Position numbers and translations under genes: made by a program. DNA of 64,000 nucleotides from Purpureocillium takamizusanense (lineage: Eukaryota > Ascomycota > Sordariomycetes > Hypocreales > Ophiocordycipitaceae), in the NCBI RefSeq assembly GCF_022605165.1, contig NC_063071.1, positions 1,674,001 to 1,738,000 of the forward strand, given 5' to 3'. The notes under the pieces are model-generated. The model searched no databases, was not told the origin of the DNA, and worked only from the letters and a program-made list of their open reading frames with translations. Positions 33,946 through 45,376 of the stretch are shown here, piece by piece; within the stretch, counting starts at the first letter, position 1, and every line of letters starts with the position of its first letter.

Positions 33946-35913
33946 ATGGCCGCCTCCCCGAGCTCGGTCGCCGCGACCTCGGACATTGAGCCTCCGAGCT
34001 CTCCGGCCGCCAATGAAGGAAAATCCTTTGTCTCTCGCGCCGCATCCGATGACGAGGACACGCGCATGGCCGATACGCCCGAGGTCGGCGAGCGGCCCGC
34101 TCGAGGCAGGGGCAAAGGGTCCCAACACAAGGACGGCGCCCAGCAGCACATTGGCAAGATCAGGCATCTCAAAAAGGAGGACGGCGAGCCCCTCTGGCGC
34201 GAGGACATCCAATACGACTTTCTCAAGGCCGTCTTCGACAACGAGCAAAAGGTCTTTACCAACTCGTACAACCCCGACGGCCTCGGCAAGCAGAATTTTG
34301 CCGACCTTTACATCGACACCATGTCTCGAAGCAGCAAGACGAGCAAGGTGCTTCGCGACAAGCTGCTCAGTGATCGCGAGGCTGCCAAAGGAATGGCCAT
34401 GGTGTGCCTGCTGGTCAACGTCGGCAGGATGAACACAACGCTCAACTGTGAGTAACCACGCACGCTCTGCCCATCGGTGCCTCACATCTGACATTTGCAT
34501 GCAGTCTTTCCCGAAATGCGAGCTCAACTGCGCACGTACCACGCCATTCCCTCTCTACAGGCGCATCAAGACCCTCACGCCTACAAGCAGCTGCAGGACG
34601 CGCCCAGACTGAAATCGATCCTGAAGGGCGGAGCGGAGGACAGGGAGGAGCCCAACTCTCTGGACAAGATCAAGCGGATCGACGACCCGCCCCGAACAAA
34701 TCCAGTGAACCTCATTTTTGTCATGTGCGGTGGGGCACAAAAGGTCGCCGAGTTGCACTTCCCCGACGAGCACGAGTTTCATGACCTCATTATGAAGACC
34801 AAGTACTCCAGCGCATCCCGTGCCCGGGCTTTCCTCTGGCTCATGTGGTTCTACCTCGAATCGGATTTCACCGAGGAGGGCTGCGAAGAGAACCCGTTCG
34901 GCCCTGGCGTCGACTACGGCCTTGACGTCGCGAACCAGGGCGTTCCGGAGCTGGAGCTGATGACAGACGAGCAAAAGGCCAAGGAGAACGTGGACACGCA
35001 AGAGGAAATCGAGTTTGGCCGGGAGAAGCAAAAGACGCGTGCTAAGATCCTGGAGGCCGACCAGGCTTACCTCAACGAGCGGGAAACGAAGCGCGGCAAG
35101 ATGCGGGCACATCTCAACGACGATGGGCCGGCCATCCTGCCTCGCATCAGGCCCTCCAAGCACGAATCAGACATGGATAGCACCAGATCTACGCCGCCTC
35201 CCCGCGCCCTTGGCAGAGGTGGAGGTCCAGGTCGACGAGGACTCCCACTCAAGTATCAGATATTCGAGGGGTCCTCACCTGCCCGTCACGGCTCCGAGGG
35301 CGTTGTAGCTAGGAAGCCGCGCCCGCCCACGGCTCATCAGCTGGCCGTGGAGAGAAATCGCAACGAGCGAGTCGAGTACATCTTGGATCGCGGCCTGCGC
35401 AAGAAACACCACAAGAGCCGCAAGGTCCGCAAGCAGGACGGCGCAATCTTTCGAGCGTACAGGAGGCTCCAGGCTCAGGACGATGTCTTTGAGGATAGCG
35501 ACGCCGACGATGATGGCCCGCATAATCTTCCCTTGCGTGGTGAAAAAGGGGCAACCGCCTTCCGGGAGACGGGGATAGGCGGACTGTGCCTCCTAAACAC
35601 GGAAGACGATGACTATGGCGAGGAAGTCAGCTCCTACGCCGCTGCGCTTCGCCGGTCGATGCGGCGCATGAGTCGTTGGAGGGGCCACGAGAAGGAGCTC
35701 GGTGTCGTAGCTCCGGTCAAGAAGCGCAAGCCCAATGGCGAGGTCGCAAACGGCGAGGCCAAGAGCAAGGGAGCCACTCCACTGGCAGCGGGCAACGGCG
35801 AAACTAACGGAGACGTTGCGATGGAGGACGTGGACGAGGTGGATCAGACGGCACTGCTGGACGACGACGACCCCGATAAGACGGAGATTATGGGAGATTC
35901 GGACATGGAATGA
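33946..35913 (+). CDS. ies1: INO80 chromatin-remodelling complex subunit Ies1
   Basis: Two exons (33946-34447, 34505-35913) give 636 aa, starting MAASPSSVAATSD. After an acidic/Ser-rich leader the conserved core reads IGKIRHLKKEDGEPLWREDI, QYDFLKAVFDNEQKVFTN and LYIDTMSRSSKTSKVLRDKL. It continues past the splice with NFFPEMRAQLRTYHAIPSLQ, MKTKYSSASRARAFLWLMWF and YLESDFTEEGCEENPFGPG. This is the fungal Ies1 signature. The C-terminal half is charged, with a basic patch (LRKKHHKSRKVRKQDG) and an acidic tail. Family role: a fungal-specific INO80 subunit in the nucleus that takes part in ATP-dependent nucleosome positioning. The 57-nt intron has donor gtgagt and is phase-consistent. Confidence 0.93.
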
Positions 35914-36654
35914 CCGAGGTAACCCTGGACGTGTACAAGATCAGTTCGCTAGTGTACGAGTACAAAGGACCAAGGACTCGGAGACGAGGGTGGGGCAGAG
36001 TTTTTGGGCGGACCAAGCTGCGAAGGGTTCAACTGCGATGCAAAGAGCGCCATGGATGGATGTGCCTCCGTGCGAATGGGTGATGGAAGGGTCTTCGAGA
36101 TTTAAAACTGGACGCTAGCCTAGAGGAGTCGGGCGTTAACTGATGCGATGCCCTGTTACAGTATTACTTGGCGAGGTCAATGAGACATTGTTTCCCTCTG
36201 AGAGAAACGAGCTCCGTGTGCCACAAGCTGCGAGTCACGGCGCGGCAATTTGGGCATGACAACGAATGCCCTCCTCCCTCGGGACGCAAGGAGAGAGAGC
36301 CTCGGAGGGACGGGCCGAAGCGGATGCCGCGGGCTTGTCAGAACGGACGGAGCGGAGCGGATGGGCCCATCCGGAAGCTCGCGTCTCCGAGCGGTGAGAC
36401 GCGGCAGAACGAGCAGCTCACTGTCTCTCCTTGAAGGGATTCAAGAGACTTGGACGCGTCGAGCGATGGTGGCCCCGTGAACGTTGGTTTCTCATCCATT
36501 GTAAGATTTCGGAGGCCTCGTTTCCGTACCTTTACTACAAAATCCCATTTGTTGTGGCCTCTCCCATTTTCCCGGCGCGGTTACACAGTCCAGCCAAGAA
36601 CCAGAACCCCCCCCCCCCTTTTTCCTTCTTGCTCTGACCCCGAGAACCACCACA
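35914..36654. other. Intergenic region between the Ies1 and Erg2 genes
   Basis: It holds the Ies1 3' UTR and Erg2 promoter. A c10 run lies near 36608-36617, just before the Erg2 start, in a pyrimidine-rich leader. No gene is seen. Confidence 0.5.
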
Positions 36655-37576
36655 ATGCCCAAGAGCCAACCACAACAGCCGCAACGGCAGCACCAGCGGC
36701 AGCCCAACAAGGCCTCGCAGGCCCCCGGCGTGGGCCGGCTGGTGGGCGTGCTTGCGCTGCTGACGGCGCTGCTCTCGTCCGTCGTGTACCTGATGGAGCA
36801 GAACCTGGACAAGTTCTACGTCTTCGAGCTAGACCACCTGCATGATCTGTCCAGGCGGGGCATCGCGGCGCACGGCAACGATACCAGGGCCGTGGTCAAG
36901 TACATTGTCGACGAGCTCGCCGAAAAGGTGCCCGCGCACGTCAACCTCGAGGAGGAGTGGGTGTTTAACAACGCGGGGGGCGCCATGGGCGCCATGTACA
37001 TTATCCATGCCAGTGAGTGGTCGCCGCCGCATTAACGCAGACCGATTGTTTCTTGTTGTTGCTGTTGTTGTGCTGATGAGAGACGGCAGGCATCACAGAG
37101 TATCTCATCATCTTCGGTCAGCACATCGTAACCCCCCAACAAGACACACTCACTGCGGACTTTCGAGTCCTCACCAGAGGGGCGTGTGAGTGAGTGAGTG
37201 AGCCAACGTAACTAACACACGGGATGGGGGGAAAACAGGCACCGCCGTCGGTACAGAGGGCCACACGGGCCGGCACACGGCCGACGACTATTTCCACATC
37301 CTCTCGGGCACGCAGATGGCCTACGTGCCGGGCGAGTACGCGCCCGAGGTGTACCCGCAGGGCAGCATGCACCACCTACGCCGCGGCGTGGTGAAGCAGT
37401 ACAAGATGCCCGAGGGCTGCTTCGCGCTCGAGTACGCCCGCGGCTGGATCCCACCCATGCTCTTCTTCGGCTTCGCCGACGGCCTGTCCAGCACGCTCGA
37501 CGTGCAGACGCTGTGGAGGACGACGCGCATCACCGGTCGCGAGATGATTTCCAACCTGCTCAAGGGGAAGCTGTAG
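36655..37576 (+). CDS. erg2: C-8 sterol isomerase Erg2 (sigma-1 receptor family)
   Basis: Three exons (36655-37012, 37090-37116, 37239-37576) give 240 aa. The middle exon is only 27 nt and codes the join [11 protein letters not shown] Gln-rich cytosolic start is followed by one N-terminal membrane helix ([21 protein letters not shown]). The conserved catalytic domain has [39 protein letters not shown], the block GSMHHLRRG and the ending [16 protein letters not shown]. The His and Glu residues of GTEGHTGRH lie in the ligand/active-site region of the family. Role: moves the sterol double bond from C8 to C7 (fecosterol to episterol) in ergosterol synthesis at the ER. The protein is full length. 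Morpholine-type fungicides inhibit this step in fungi. Confidence 0.95.
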
Positions 37577-38589
37577 AAGCAGCCAGCAACGACGACGATG
37601 ACGATGACGAAAAGTGTTGAGTTTGGTTAGTAAGTAGGCACTGACTGCCTGCCAGCCAGAAGAGCCTCTTGCTATGTACTATCTAGTACTGCGCTTTTGC
37701 AGGTCGGCGCCGGCCGACTTGGCACATGTGCGCGGATGTATGCGTGTCCTGCCAGGGGCGGCGGCCTCAGAAAGGGGGGGCCATAGAGTTTTTGGGGACC
37801 CTGAGTTGCCAAGGGGCCCGCGCTTCCTGAAGGATCTTGGATCAGCCTGACGGTGTACAATCACGAGCCAAAACAGGAGGCGTGTGTAACCATAGTGTGT
37901 TAATGCGGATGGGGACAACATGGTTCGATGAGAGCAAAAGGACCCTGCCTCCCGAAGCTTTCCCAGAGGGCAAGGAGAGCACCATTGGTGTCATTCTTTT
38001 TGGGAGACACTGCATGATGCCACTTTTTTTGCCCGTGCCGTGCGTGTTGTTGCTTGGTCTCTGCTTTCTTCCGTAATGTGGAACACACTGTTGCCCCCTC
38101 TGGAATTGGTGGTGTCCCGATCCTTAACAGTGCCTCACCATTGAATGGATACTAATTACTAATTCAGTGTATAGAGCGCTATTGTATGGTCTTCACCAAA
38201 CTCATTGACAACCAGCTACACGACCTTGGCGCGTTATTCATAGAGCCTTTTTAAGTAGCGACGTAGAAGAGGCGCTTGATCGGATTAATGACCAGTAAAA
38301 TGAAGCTGGGGATATTCTTTAAACAACAATGCGAGAGGAAGCCATATGCTAGCCGACCAATGAACGGCCCCAGAACATTTCACGATACAAATGCATACCC
38401 TAGATTAACGAACGCCGCCACCCAATTTGTTGAAGGCGAACGAACACATTCCTGGCCGAGTGCAACGGATGCACGGGCAAACGGGAGTGTAAATTTTTAG
38501 GTAGGATCTCCCTAGGAAAGTAAGAAGATGTGCAAGACAAAGGGTAGAGGGAAAAAGTGCGCTAGAAAGCAAGAAAAGAGTACCTTGAT
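37577..38589. other. Convergent 3' region at the core/accessory boundary
   Basis: About 1 kb between Erg2 (+) and the HET-domain gene (-). Base composition shifts to AT-richer from about 38100 onward. No gene, RNA or transposon end is recognised. Confidence 0.5.
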
Positions 38590-40759
38590 CTATATGATAA
38601 CGATACTTCGAGTTCCTATCCAACCATCATCAGAGGTCTCAGACAGCCCGGTGCGGACCCAGGCATGCTCCGTTTCCTTCCGCAGCTCCAAGCAAATCGC
38701 TCTTTTACTGGACTCACCCTCAACAGATTCAACCTCCCCAAGCTTCAACCTGAGCAGATTATCACTGATACTGCCAGGCGTTTTCCTAGATAGAGAATCC
38801 ACGTCGGTACCACCTGAGGCCGTAGCGGGCTTAATGGGTCCGCGAACGGTAAGTTGGCCCATTTTAACGTTACCAAATGGTGCAACATCTAACGAGTGTT
38901 GTATTTGGACATCGCAGATTTTCAAGGTAAAAGCAATGCCTAAAACTCGAAATCGGACTGGGTTCGGGATAGATATCCAAGACCAAGATGGCATGTTCGG
39001 CGTTTTGGCGTTCGTTTCTGCTCGACGCACAATCGGATTCTCCGGTCGTTTCGGTTTATATTCGTTCCAAGTGGGTAGGGAAAAAGCCCCACCCCACTGG
39101 AAGACCATCGGACCCGGATGACTCTCTGCACTGAAGACTCGCACAAAGGACGGTGCAATACGCGGTGTGAAACTTCCTACTTCTTCGAGGTGACGAGAAT
39201 ATTCCGCAGTACTGTCATACCATGCCAACTGGTTCACCAGGCATGACTTCCATAGCCCAGCACAGTATGTATCCTTAGTCTTAAGCCCAATCTGCTCAGC
39301 TATTCCCGAGATAGCAAGGGCTTTGTCTTCAGGGAAGCTCAGACGCCGCCTCGTATATTCTTCTACTAGAATATGCCATGGATGCATGTCTGGCTGGTCA
39401 AATGCAGTATCCGGCCTTTCCGATCTTCGGCCATATGGACAATAAAGCTGGCCCGACCGGAGGATGTAATTCAAATTCGCACGGTGGCGCATTCGGCCGA
39501 TGGCAGGATGGAGGGGAATCATATCCAGCATCCCCTCCCTCCTACCCTCATCGGAAGCTCGTTCCAGATGTTTCTGGCACTCCCATCGCATCGTGCTACT
39601 CGTAAATTTGAGTAAGCGTCTGCTCAAGAGAGTCTCTTGGAATGTCCAGGCCCTCTGATCGAGTGGTTCGTTTGCGCTATCTTCCTCCAGAGACCTTATT
39701 TGTACTTGGTCTGAAAGGACGAAGATTGCACTGTCACATGAATCTGGAGCACCATGCACTGGTAGCTTGAAGATGTCTTTCGCATGCAAAAGAGGTCGCC
39801 GCATCGGTTTAAACAGCCCGTCGTGAACGCTCGCCATCCCCAAGGCTGATATTGTCACAATTGCGGCGTCATATATTTGTGGCATCTGGGCAATTTGCAT
39901 CTCCTTGTCGGAGTTGTTGTCCTGCAAGATACAAAGAGAGTCGATCCAAATGTATTCGATGCCCAGTACGAAAGTGACGAGGACTGCGTCTTGGATAGTT
40001 CCGGGCAGTTCTTCCCACGGAAGTCCTGACGTCTCCCAAAGACGCTGCGTCAAGGTCGTGAACATTGTTTGCTGTGCGCCTCCCCAACAGTAACTTAAGG
40101 CTGTATATGTAGCTGGACCAGGTGGGCACGTCAGCCGCAAACGCCATTCGGCGTCGGCACGACCTATCTGGAGAAGCCGTTTGGGGACGAAGTCTGCCTC
40201 GTAACGGCGCTGACATTCCGAATGCGACGCTTCACACTCTGAAATCCACCCTTTGACACCTTGTAACTGGTGCGAGGGAATTCGATAAGTGGCTGGATCT
40301 AGAAATAGACTCTCTGGACGCGTCGACTCTTTTCTGCATTAGCTTCCATGCCTTGTATAGCCAGACACTGGTCGATGACTCACTACTCCAGTAATAATTT
40401 GATAGACAAATGCTGGAGCTGACGCCAATAAACTTGATTCCGCCTATCCAGCTGAATATAGTTTTCAGTGGTTGGTGGTCCCCTTGAGCCCCGAGCTCTT
40501 TCATGATTGTCTGTGACAATAAGCAGCCAGCATTGGCAGAAAGCAACAAAAACTCATTCAGGTATGTGATCAATTCACCTGGAGCCCTACCGCTAGAGGT
40601 AAGGCCATCAAATGGCATTGGAATTGTAATAGATCTTAGATCGTCACAATTGGGCGACAAAGCTGATGAGCCGTTGGCGCTGAAGTCTAGCAGGATACGC
40701 TGACACCACGGACAAGAATGGAATTTAGATTGTATGCAAGAGCTCTGTTCAGCCGACAT
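38590..40759 (-). CDS. HET-domain (heterokaryon-incompatibility type) protein
   Basis: Modelled as two exons (40759-40384 and about 40328-38590), 704 aa. The N-terminus (MSAEQSSCIQSKFHSCPWCQ) has the cysteine pattern common ahead of HET domains. After the splice, SLFLDPATYRIPSHQLQ and WISECEASHSECQ lead to the HET domain itself: YTALSYCWGG, LPGTIQDAVLV, YIWIDSLCILQDN, PQIYDAAIVTISALG and, later, LDQRAWTFQETLLSRRLLKF. The first intron has donor gtgagt, but its acceptor is uncertain. Only an acceptor at about 40329 (aaaag) keeps the frame; the better-looking cag at 40334 does not. So the gene is either spliced as drawn or recently frameshifted. HET proteins mediate non-self recognition and cell death between incompatible hyphae. 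Codon use is much less C-ending than in the core genes. Confidence 0.85.
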
Positions 40760-40891
40760 TGTGAGATTTAAAGCAATAGGGGAGTAAAGATAGCTACAAA
40801 ATGCTGAAGAGACAAGTTGGATAATTGCAGTCTGGCAAGAGGCGACAGACTTATGCTTGGCTCAGGCACAGGCGGCAAATGAGGACTTTTT

Positions 40892-40931
40892 AGGCAGCAA
40901 CCAGGCAGCAATCAGGCAGCAATCAGGCAGC
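40892..40931. repeat. 11-bp tandem repeat, about 3.6 copies
   Basis: The unit aggcagcaatc is repeated head to tail with one changed base in the first copy. It lies about 130 bp upstream of the HET gene start. Confidence 0.85.
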
Positions 40932-41586
40932 GCCGAGCCTCTCAGTTAGTCTGCATTGTTAACGGCTGCATGATTGCCTGTTGTCCTTAAAGACTTTATC
41001 GTCACAAACCGTTTGATGAAGTTCGAGTCGAGACGACTTCTAATATGTATAAGAGAAGCTAAGCATTCGGCAATCGATGATGAAATCGGATTCTTTACGT
41101 ACGTTGTAACATATTTTGAGATACCAGCGGCGTGTTACTATTGAAACCACTAAAAGCTGCGGCAATCCCGCCCGATTCGGTGGGCGTAACACCGCTTTCT
41201 AAACTTAATCTGTATTGCCTACCGCCTTGGATAACGCCATTCCACAACCCAGCTCACTCCTTTCAGGAAAGCGGATGGAGCTAATGCGAGACCATCCTCC
41301 TCATTCATCACTATGCGTACACCGAGGAATGTCCGCTTCATGCATGACCCCAGCCAGTACTACATACACTATTACACGCACTGGCTTTGTCGGGTGCGGA
41401 AATGTTCAAGCACGAGACATCAGATAAGTGCTTCCGGAGAAAAGCAGGCATCTGCTCTGGTACTTTATGAATGCCACTCTGGTATATACACGGGTGGTTT
41501 TCTGACGTTGATATCCAAGAGCAGAGTATCCTACCCTACATGTACCCTGATTCACTGTTTGCAGTACCTACTCAGTACTTAGTACA

Positions 41587-41604
41587 ATATATACATGTAT
41601 ATAT
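41587..41604. repeat. 18-bp perfect palindrome
   Basis: The sequence atatatacatgtatatat equals its own reverse complement. It is non-coding, within the region between the HET and transporter genes. Confidence 0.8.
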
Positions 41605-41721
41605 GACACCTGTACGAGGTGCTTCGGATTTAGTTCTCTCACCGTTGAGGAGGGAACAATGTAGATTGCATTCTACTCTAGGCTTGTGTCGACGACAGTC
41701 AGCCCTGACCATCAGCAACAC

Positions 41722-41748
41722 CTTCATCGTCTTCATCGTCTTCATCGT
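41722..41748. repeat. 9-bp tandem repeat, three perfect copies
   Basis: Three perfect head-to-tail copies of cttcatcgt. No supported coding frame covers them. Confidence 0.85.
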
Positions 41749-42847
41749 CAATAGAAACATCCTCGTAAACAACAACAAGAACAACGTCGTCGTCGTCCCG
41801 ATCCTGCTGGCTTACCACACACGACACTCCACTGCCCCTTCTCCTAACCCCCCCCCCCCTCCCATCAGGCCTTGCCACTACTACCCGAAGAGTACTTCGT
41901 ACAACGCATGATGGCTTGTTTCGAGGTCCACCGCGGGGGGCCTCCACCATGCTCTTAGTTGTCATTGTGGCCCAGATACCCCCGCAGAAAGCATACACTT
42001 GCCGCCGGCAGCCACGCTCCGCTCTGGTCTCCCGCCGGCATCACAAAAGGACCCTCAGATCGATAAGCTGAGCGGATTCGTGCGCTCGCATCGTCATATC
42101 AGTATGAGACCGGCCAGTGCCCTTTCGAGCCTCAAGCTTGTCGTCGCGGCCCGGAGCATTGCTTCCCTAGATAGACTTCCTGAGCTGACATTACACCTTT
42201 CGGCCTAGTACCGCTCTCTGTGTGGCTTTGCAACCTTGTCTCCGGCACCTTGGCCCTTCAGGGGGCGAGGGGACACGCACTGGTTTGACCACATTGCATG
42301 ACGAGTGGTCTGCTCTGGAACCCTCAACGCGACTCGGACATGGAGCGTTGGATAACCACGGGTACCAGCAAGCTAGATCATAAGCGCAACTTGCGCTGAA
42401 GCACGTTCCACTGGTAGCGGCCGCTTGATGCTTGCTCCTGTACACGGCTGGGTTGAGGGTGGTGGCAAAGCCAGACCCTTGGGATGCACTTCCCATGGGT
42501 CTCCGAGAACTAAACTCAGGTTCCATACACTCCTTCTCCTCCCCGCCTCCATTCATTCAAGTGTGACAGAGATCTACCCGGAGATGTAGCATAGTATCGA
42601 TCACCAAAATCTTCAGCTGCGGGCACGGGTAGACACACGTCGCCAGGACAGGGAACCCGGCTCATCAGTAAGAACCAGAATTCGTGGAGCTATATACTTG
42701 TCGTGTTCATTATTGGGAGGCGATATCAGATCTCGTTCCTGGGCCATGCACGTATAAATCCTGAGTGCTCCGCAGCCCGCCCCCCTGTTCGCTGGGGTAA
42801 ACACAGTCGCTCCTCAGTCCCTTCTCCCTTGCCAATCTACTACGCTC

Positions 42848-44893
42848 ATGGCATCTACCGGCTGTGTTTACCATCAGTCCGCCATGACTGTTGGGGGGAA
42901 CCACGAGCCCATCATGGCCGCCACCGCCGTCGCCGTCGCCGTCGAGTCCTTCCCTACCGCCGAGGAGCTAATGACGCTCCGCCGAGTGCCCAACAAGATC
43001 CCCCTCAAGCTCTTCAGCATCTGCTTCGTGGAACTGTGCGAGCGTTTCTCGTTCTACGGAGCCACCGCCATGTGTATGTACGCCGGTTGAGCAGCAGCAG
43101 CAGCAGCATCATGACGATGCGGCAGGATGATGCAACTGACCAAGGCGCTCGACAGTCACCAACTTCATTCAACAGGGCCTCCCCAAGGGCTCCGTCACGG
43201 GCGCGAGCCTGGAGCAACCCGGGGCCATGGGCCTAGGCCAGCGCGCGTCCACGGGCATCAGCACCCTGAACCAGGTTTGGCAGTACCTGATGCCTCTTTT
43301 CGGCGCGTGGGTCGCCGACGCCAAATGGGGCCGCTACAAGACCATCACGACGGGCCTGGCCGTCGACATCGTCGGCCACGTCGTGCTCGTCATGTCGGCC
43401 ATCCCGCCCGTCATTGTCCGCCAGGGCCTGTCCATGGCCCTCCTGGTCGTCTCGATCCTCGTCATGGGCGTCGGCACGGGCGGCATCAAGCCCAACCTCA
43501 GCTGCCTGATCGTCGAGCAGCTCGGCGAGCAGCACATGTTGGTCAAGAGCCTCCCGTCGGGCGAGCGCGTCATCGTCGACCCGGCCATCACCATTGAGCG
43601 CATCTACAACTGGTTCTACTTCTGCATCAACCTCGGGGCCCTCGTCGGCGTCATCACCATGGTCTACGCCGAGCACTACGTCGGCTTCTACCTCTCCTAC
43701 ACGCTCCCGACCGTCATACTGTGCCTCGCGCCGCTCGTCATGTGGCGGGGTAGGGAACGCTACGTCTGCCGCGGGCCTGCCGGCTCCGTGCTGCTCCTGG
43801 CGGTGCGGACGTTCGTCCTGGCCCAGGCCGGCCGCTGGTCCCTCAACCCCTACCGGACGTGGAAGAACATGAACGACGGCACCTTCTGGGAGAAGGTGAA
43901 GCCGTCCAAGTTCCCCCGCGGGTCGCGCCCCAGCTGGATGACGTTTGACGACGCCTGGGTGGACGAGCTGCGCCGCGGCTTCGCTGCCTGCGCCGTCTTC
44001 TGCTGGACTCCCGTCTTCTGGCTGTGCTACAACCAGGGTGAGCATGTCGATATCCTTCTTTCCTGCTGCAAAACCGTTCCCCTCGGAAAGATGCTGACCG
44101 TCGCACGCGCACACACACATACGCACACACAAAAGTCAGCAACAATCTCATCTCCCAAGCCGCCGTCATGCAGCGCGACGGCATCCCCAACGACATCCTC
44201 TCCAACCTGAACCCCTTATCCCTCCTCATCTTCATCCCGCTCAACGACTTCTTCATCTTCCCCGCCCTCCGCAAGGCGGGCGTCCGCCTGACCCCCATCA
44301 AGAAGATCACCCTGGGCTTCTACATCGGTGCCTGCGCCATGATCTGGGCCGCCGTCGTGCAGTACCACATCTACAAGAGGTCCGTCTGCGGCAGCCACGC
44401 CTCGGGCCACATGTGGAGCGACGACGAGCAGGCCATGGTCCAGTGCCCGCCCGTCGACATCTCCGTCTGGGCCCAGGCCGGCTCCTACGTCCTCGTCGCC
44501 CTCTCCGAGGTCTTCGCCTCCATCACCGCCTTCGAGTATGCCTACTCCAAGGCCCCCAAGAACATGCGATCCATGGTCCAGGCCCTGGCCCTCTTCACCG
44601 CCTCCTTCTCCGCCGCCATCGGCCAGGCCTTTGTCGGCCTCTCCACGGACCCCCTCCTCGTCTGGAACTACGCCTCCATCGCCGCCCTCGCCCTCGTCGT
44701 CGGCACTTGCTTCTACTGTCATTTCCGCGCCCTCGACATCCACGAGGATCACCTCAATGAGCTCCCCGAGGGCACTGTCGGCATCGAGGTGGACGTCGAG
44801 TCGCCCTATGCATCCAAGGCCGACGAGAAGCACGAGCCCAACGGGAAGCCGCCGCCAGTGTGCCGTCTCCATGGCGGCGTGGGAGATGTATAA
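42848..44893 (+). CDS. POT/PTR2-family proton-coupled peptide transporter
   Basis: Three exons (42848-43073, 43156-44037, 44136-44893) give 621 aa. POT landmarks in order: VPNKIPLKLFSICFVELCERFSFYG (the ExxER motif is ELCERF), FTNFIQQGLPKG (across the first splice), FGAWVADAKWGRYKTI, MGVGTGGIKPNLS, ERIYNWFYFCINLGALVG (the PTR signature) and VFWLCYNQVSNNLISQ (across the second splice). The C-terminal half carries further membrane helices and ends in a charged tail. Role: proton-driven uptake of di- and tripeptides at the plasma membrane. Fungal members are usually induced by peptides and repressed by preferred nitrogen. Codons are strongly C-ending like core genes, unlike the neighbouring HET and orphan genes. 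The last residues after NGKPPPV are poorly constrained. Confidence 0.93.
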
Positions 44894-45376
44894 GCACTCG
44901 GCCGTGTCAATCAGTTGTATGCTGTGGCCACAGTCCACTCCAATCCAGAAATTGTACTTCGGTCGGAACAATAGCGGCAGCCCTCCGACCACGGTCTGGC
45001 TCATTTATAGCTTATGCGGGTAGCTCTCACTTCATCATTCAGACCAAGTCCAACGAGCGAGCCCCCTTCCCTCGACTCATATTGACCGACAACACCGTGC
45101 AGGATACTCTTTGGGGCGTCAATACCTTATTTTATTGAGGGTAGTGCTAGGGGCACAACTATATCTTACTACCGTTCTAAAGTCTACTCGCCTCTCCTGA
45201 GTCCTCGCGCGCTAATACAAGCCACCCCCCCCCTGCACGCCTATCGCATAGCCGTCGCGGCCGTCTTGCCAACACCAATGTTGCTGCCGAGGTTCACCTT
45301 CTCTTGATAGGCATCGGGCTGGTAGAGAAGGCTGTTCTTGGTCCCTGGTTCTTACATGTAGAACTCATATGTCGCA
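44894..45376. other. Convergent spacer between the peptide transporter and orphan genes
   Basis: About 480 bp holding two 3' ends. No gene or repeat recognised. Confidence 0.5.

Larger units (their letters stand above)
40760..42847. other. AT-richer intergenic region between the HET and peptide transporter genes
   Basis: About 2 kb with no supported gene. It contains an 11-bp tandem repeat (40892-40931), an 18-bp perfect palindrome (41587-41604), three perfect copies of a 9-bp unit cttcatcgt (41722-41748) and a C12-13 run near 41850. It also holds the promoters of both divergent flanking genes. Confidence 0.5.

Noticed and set aside
43233..45004. Antisense frames of 262-299 codons opposite the peptide transporter
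   Set aside because: Low-complexity Asp/Gly/Val-rich translations caused by C-ending codons of the real gene on the other strand.
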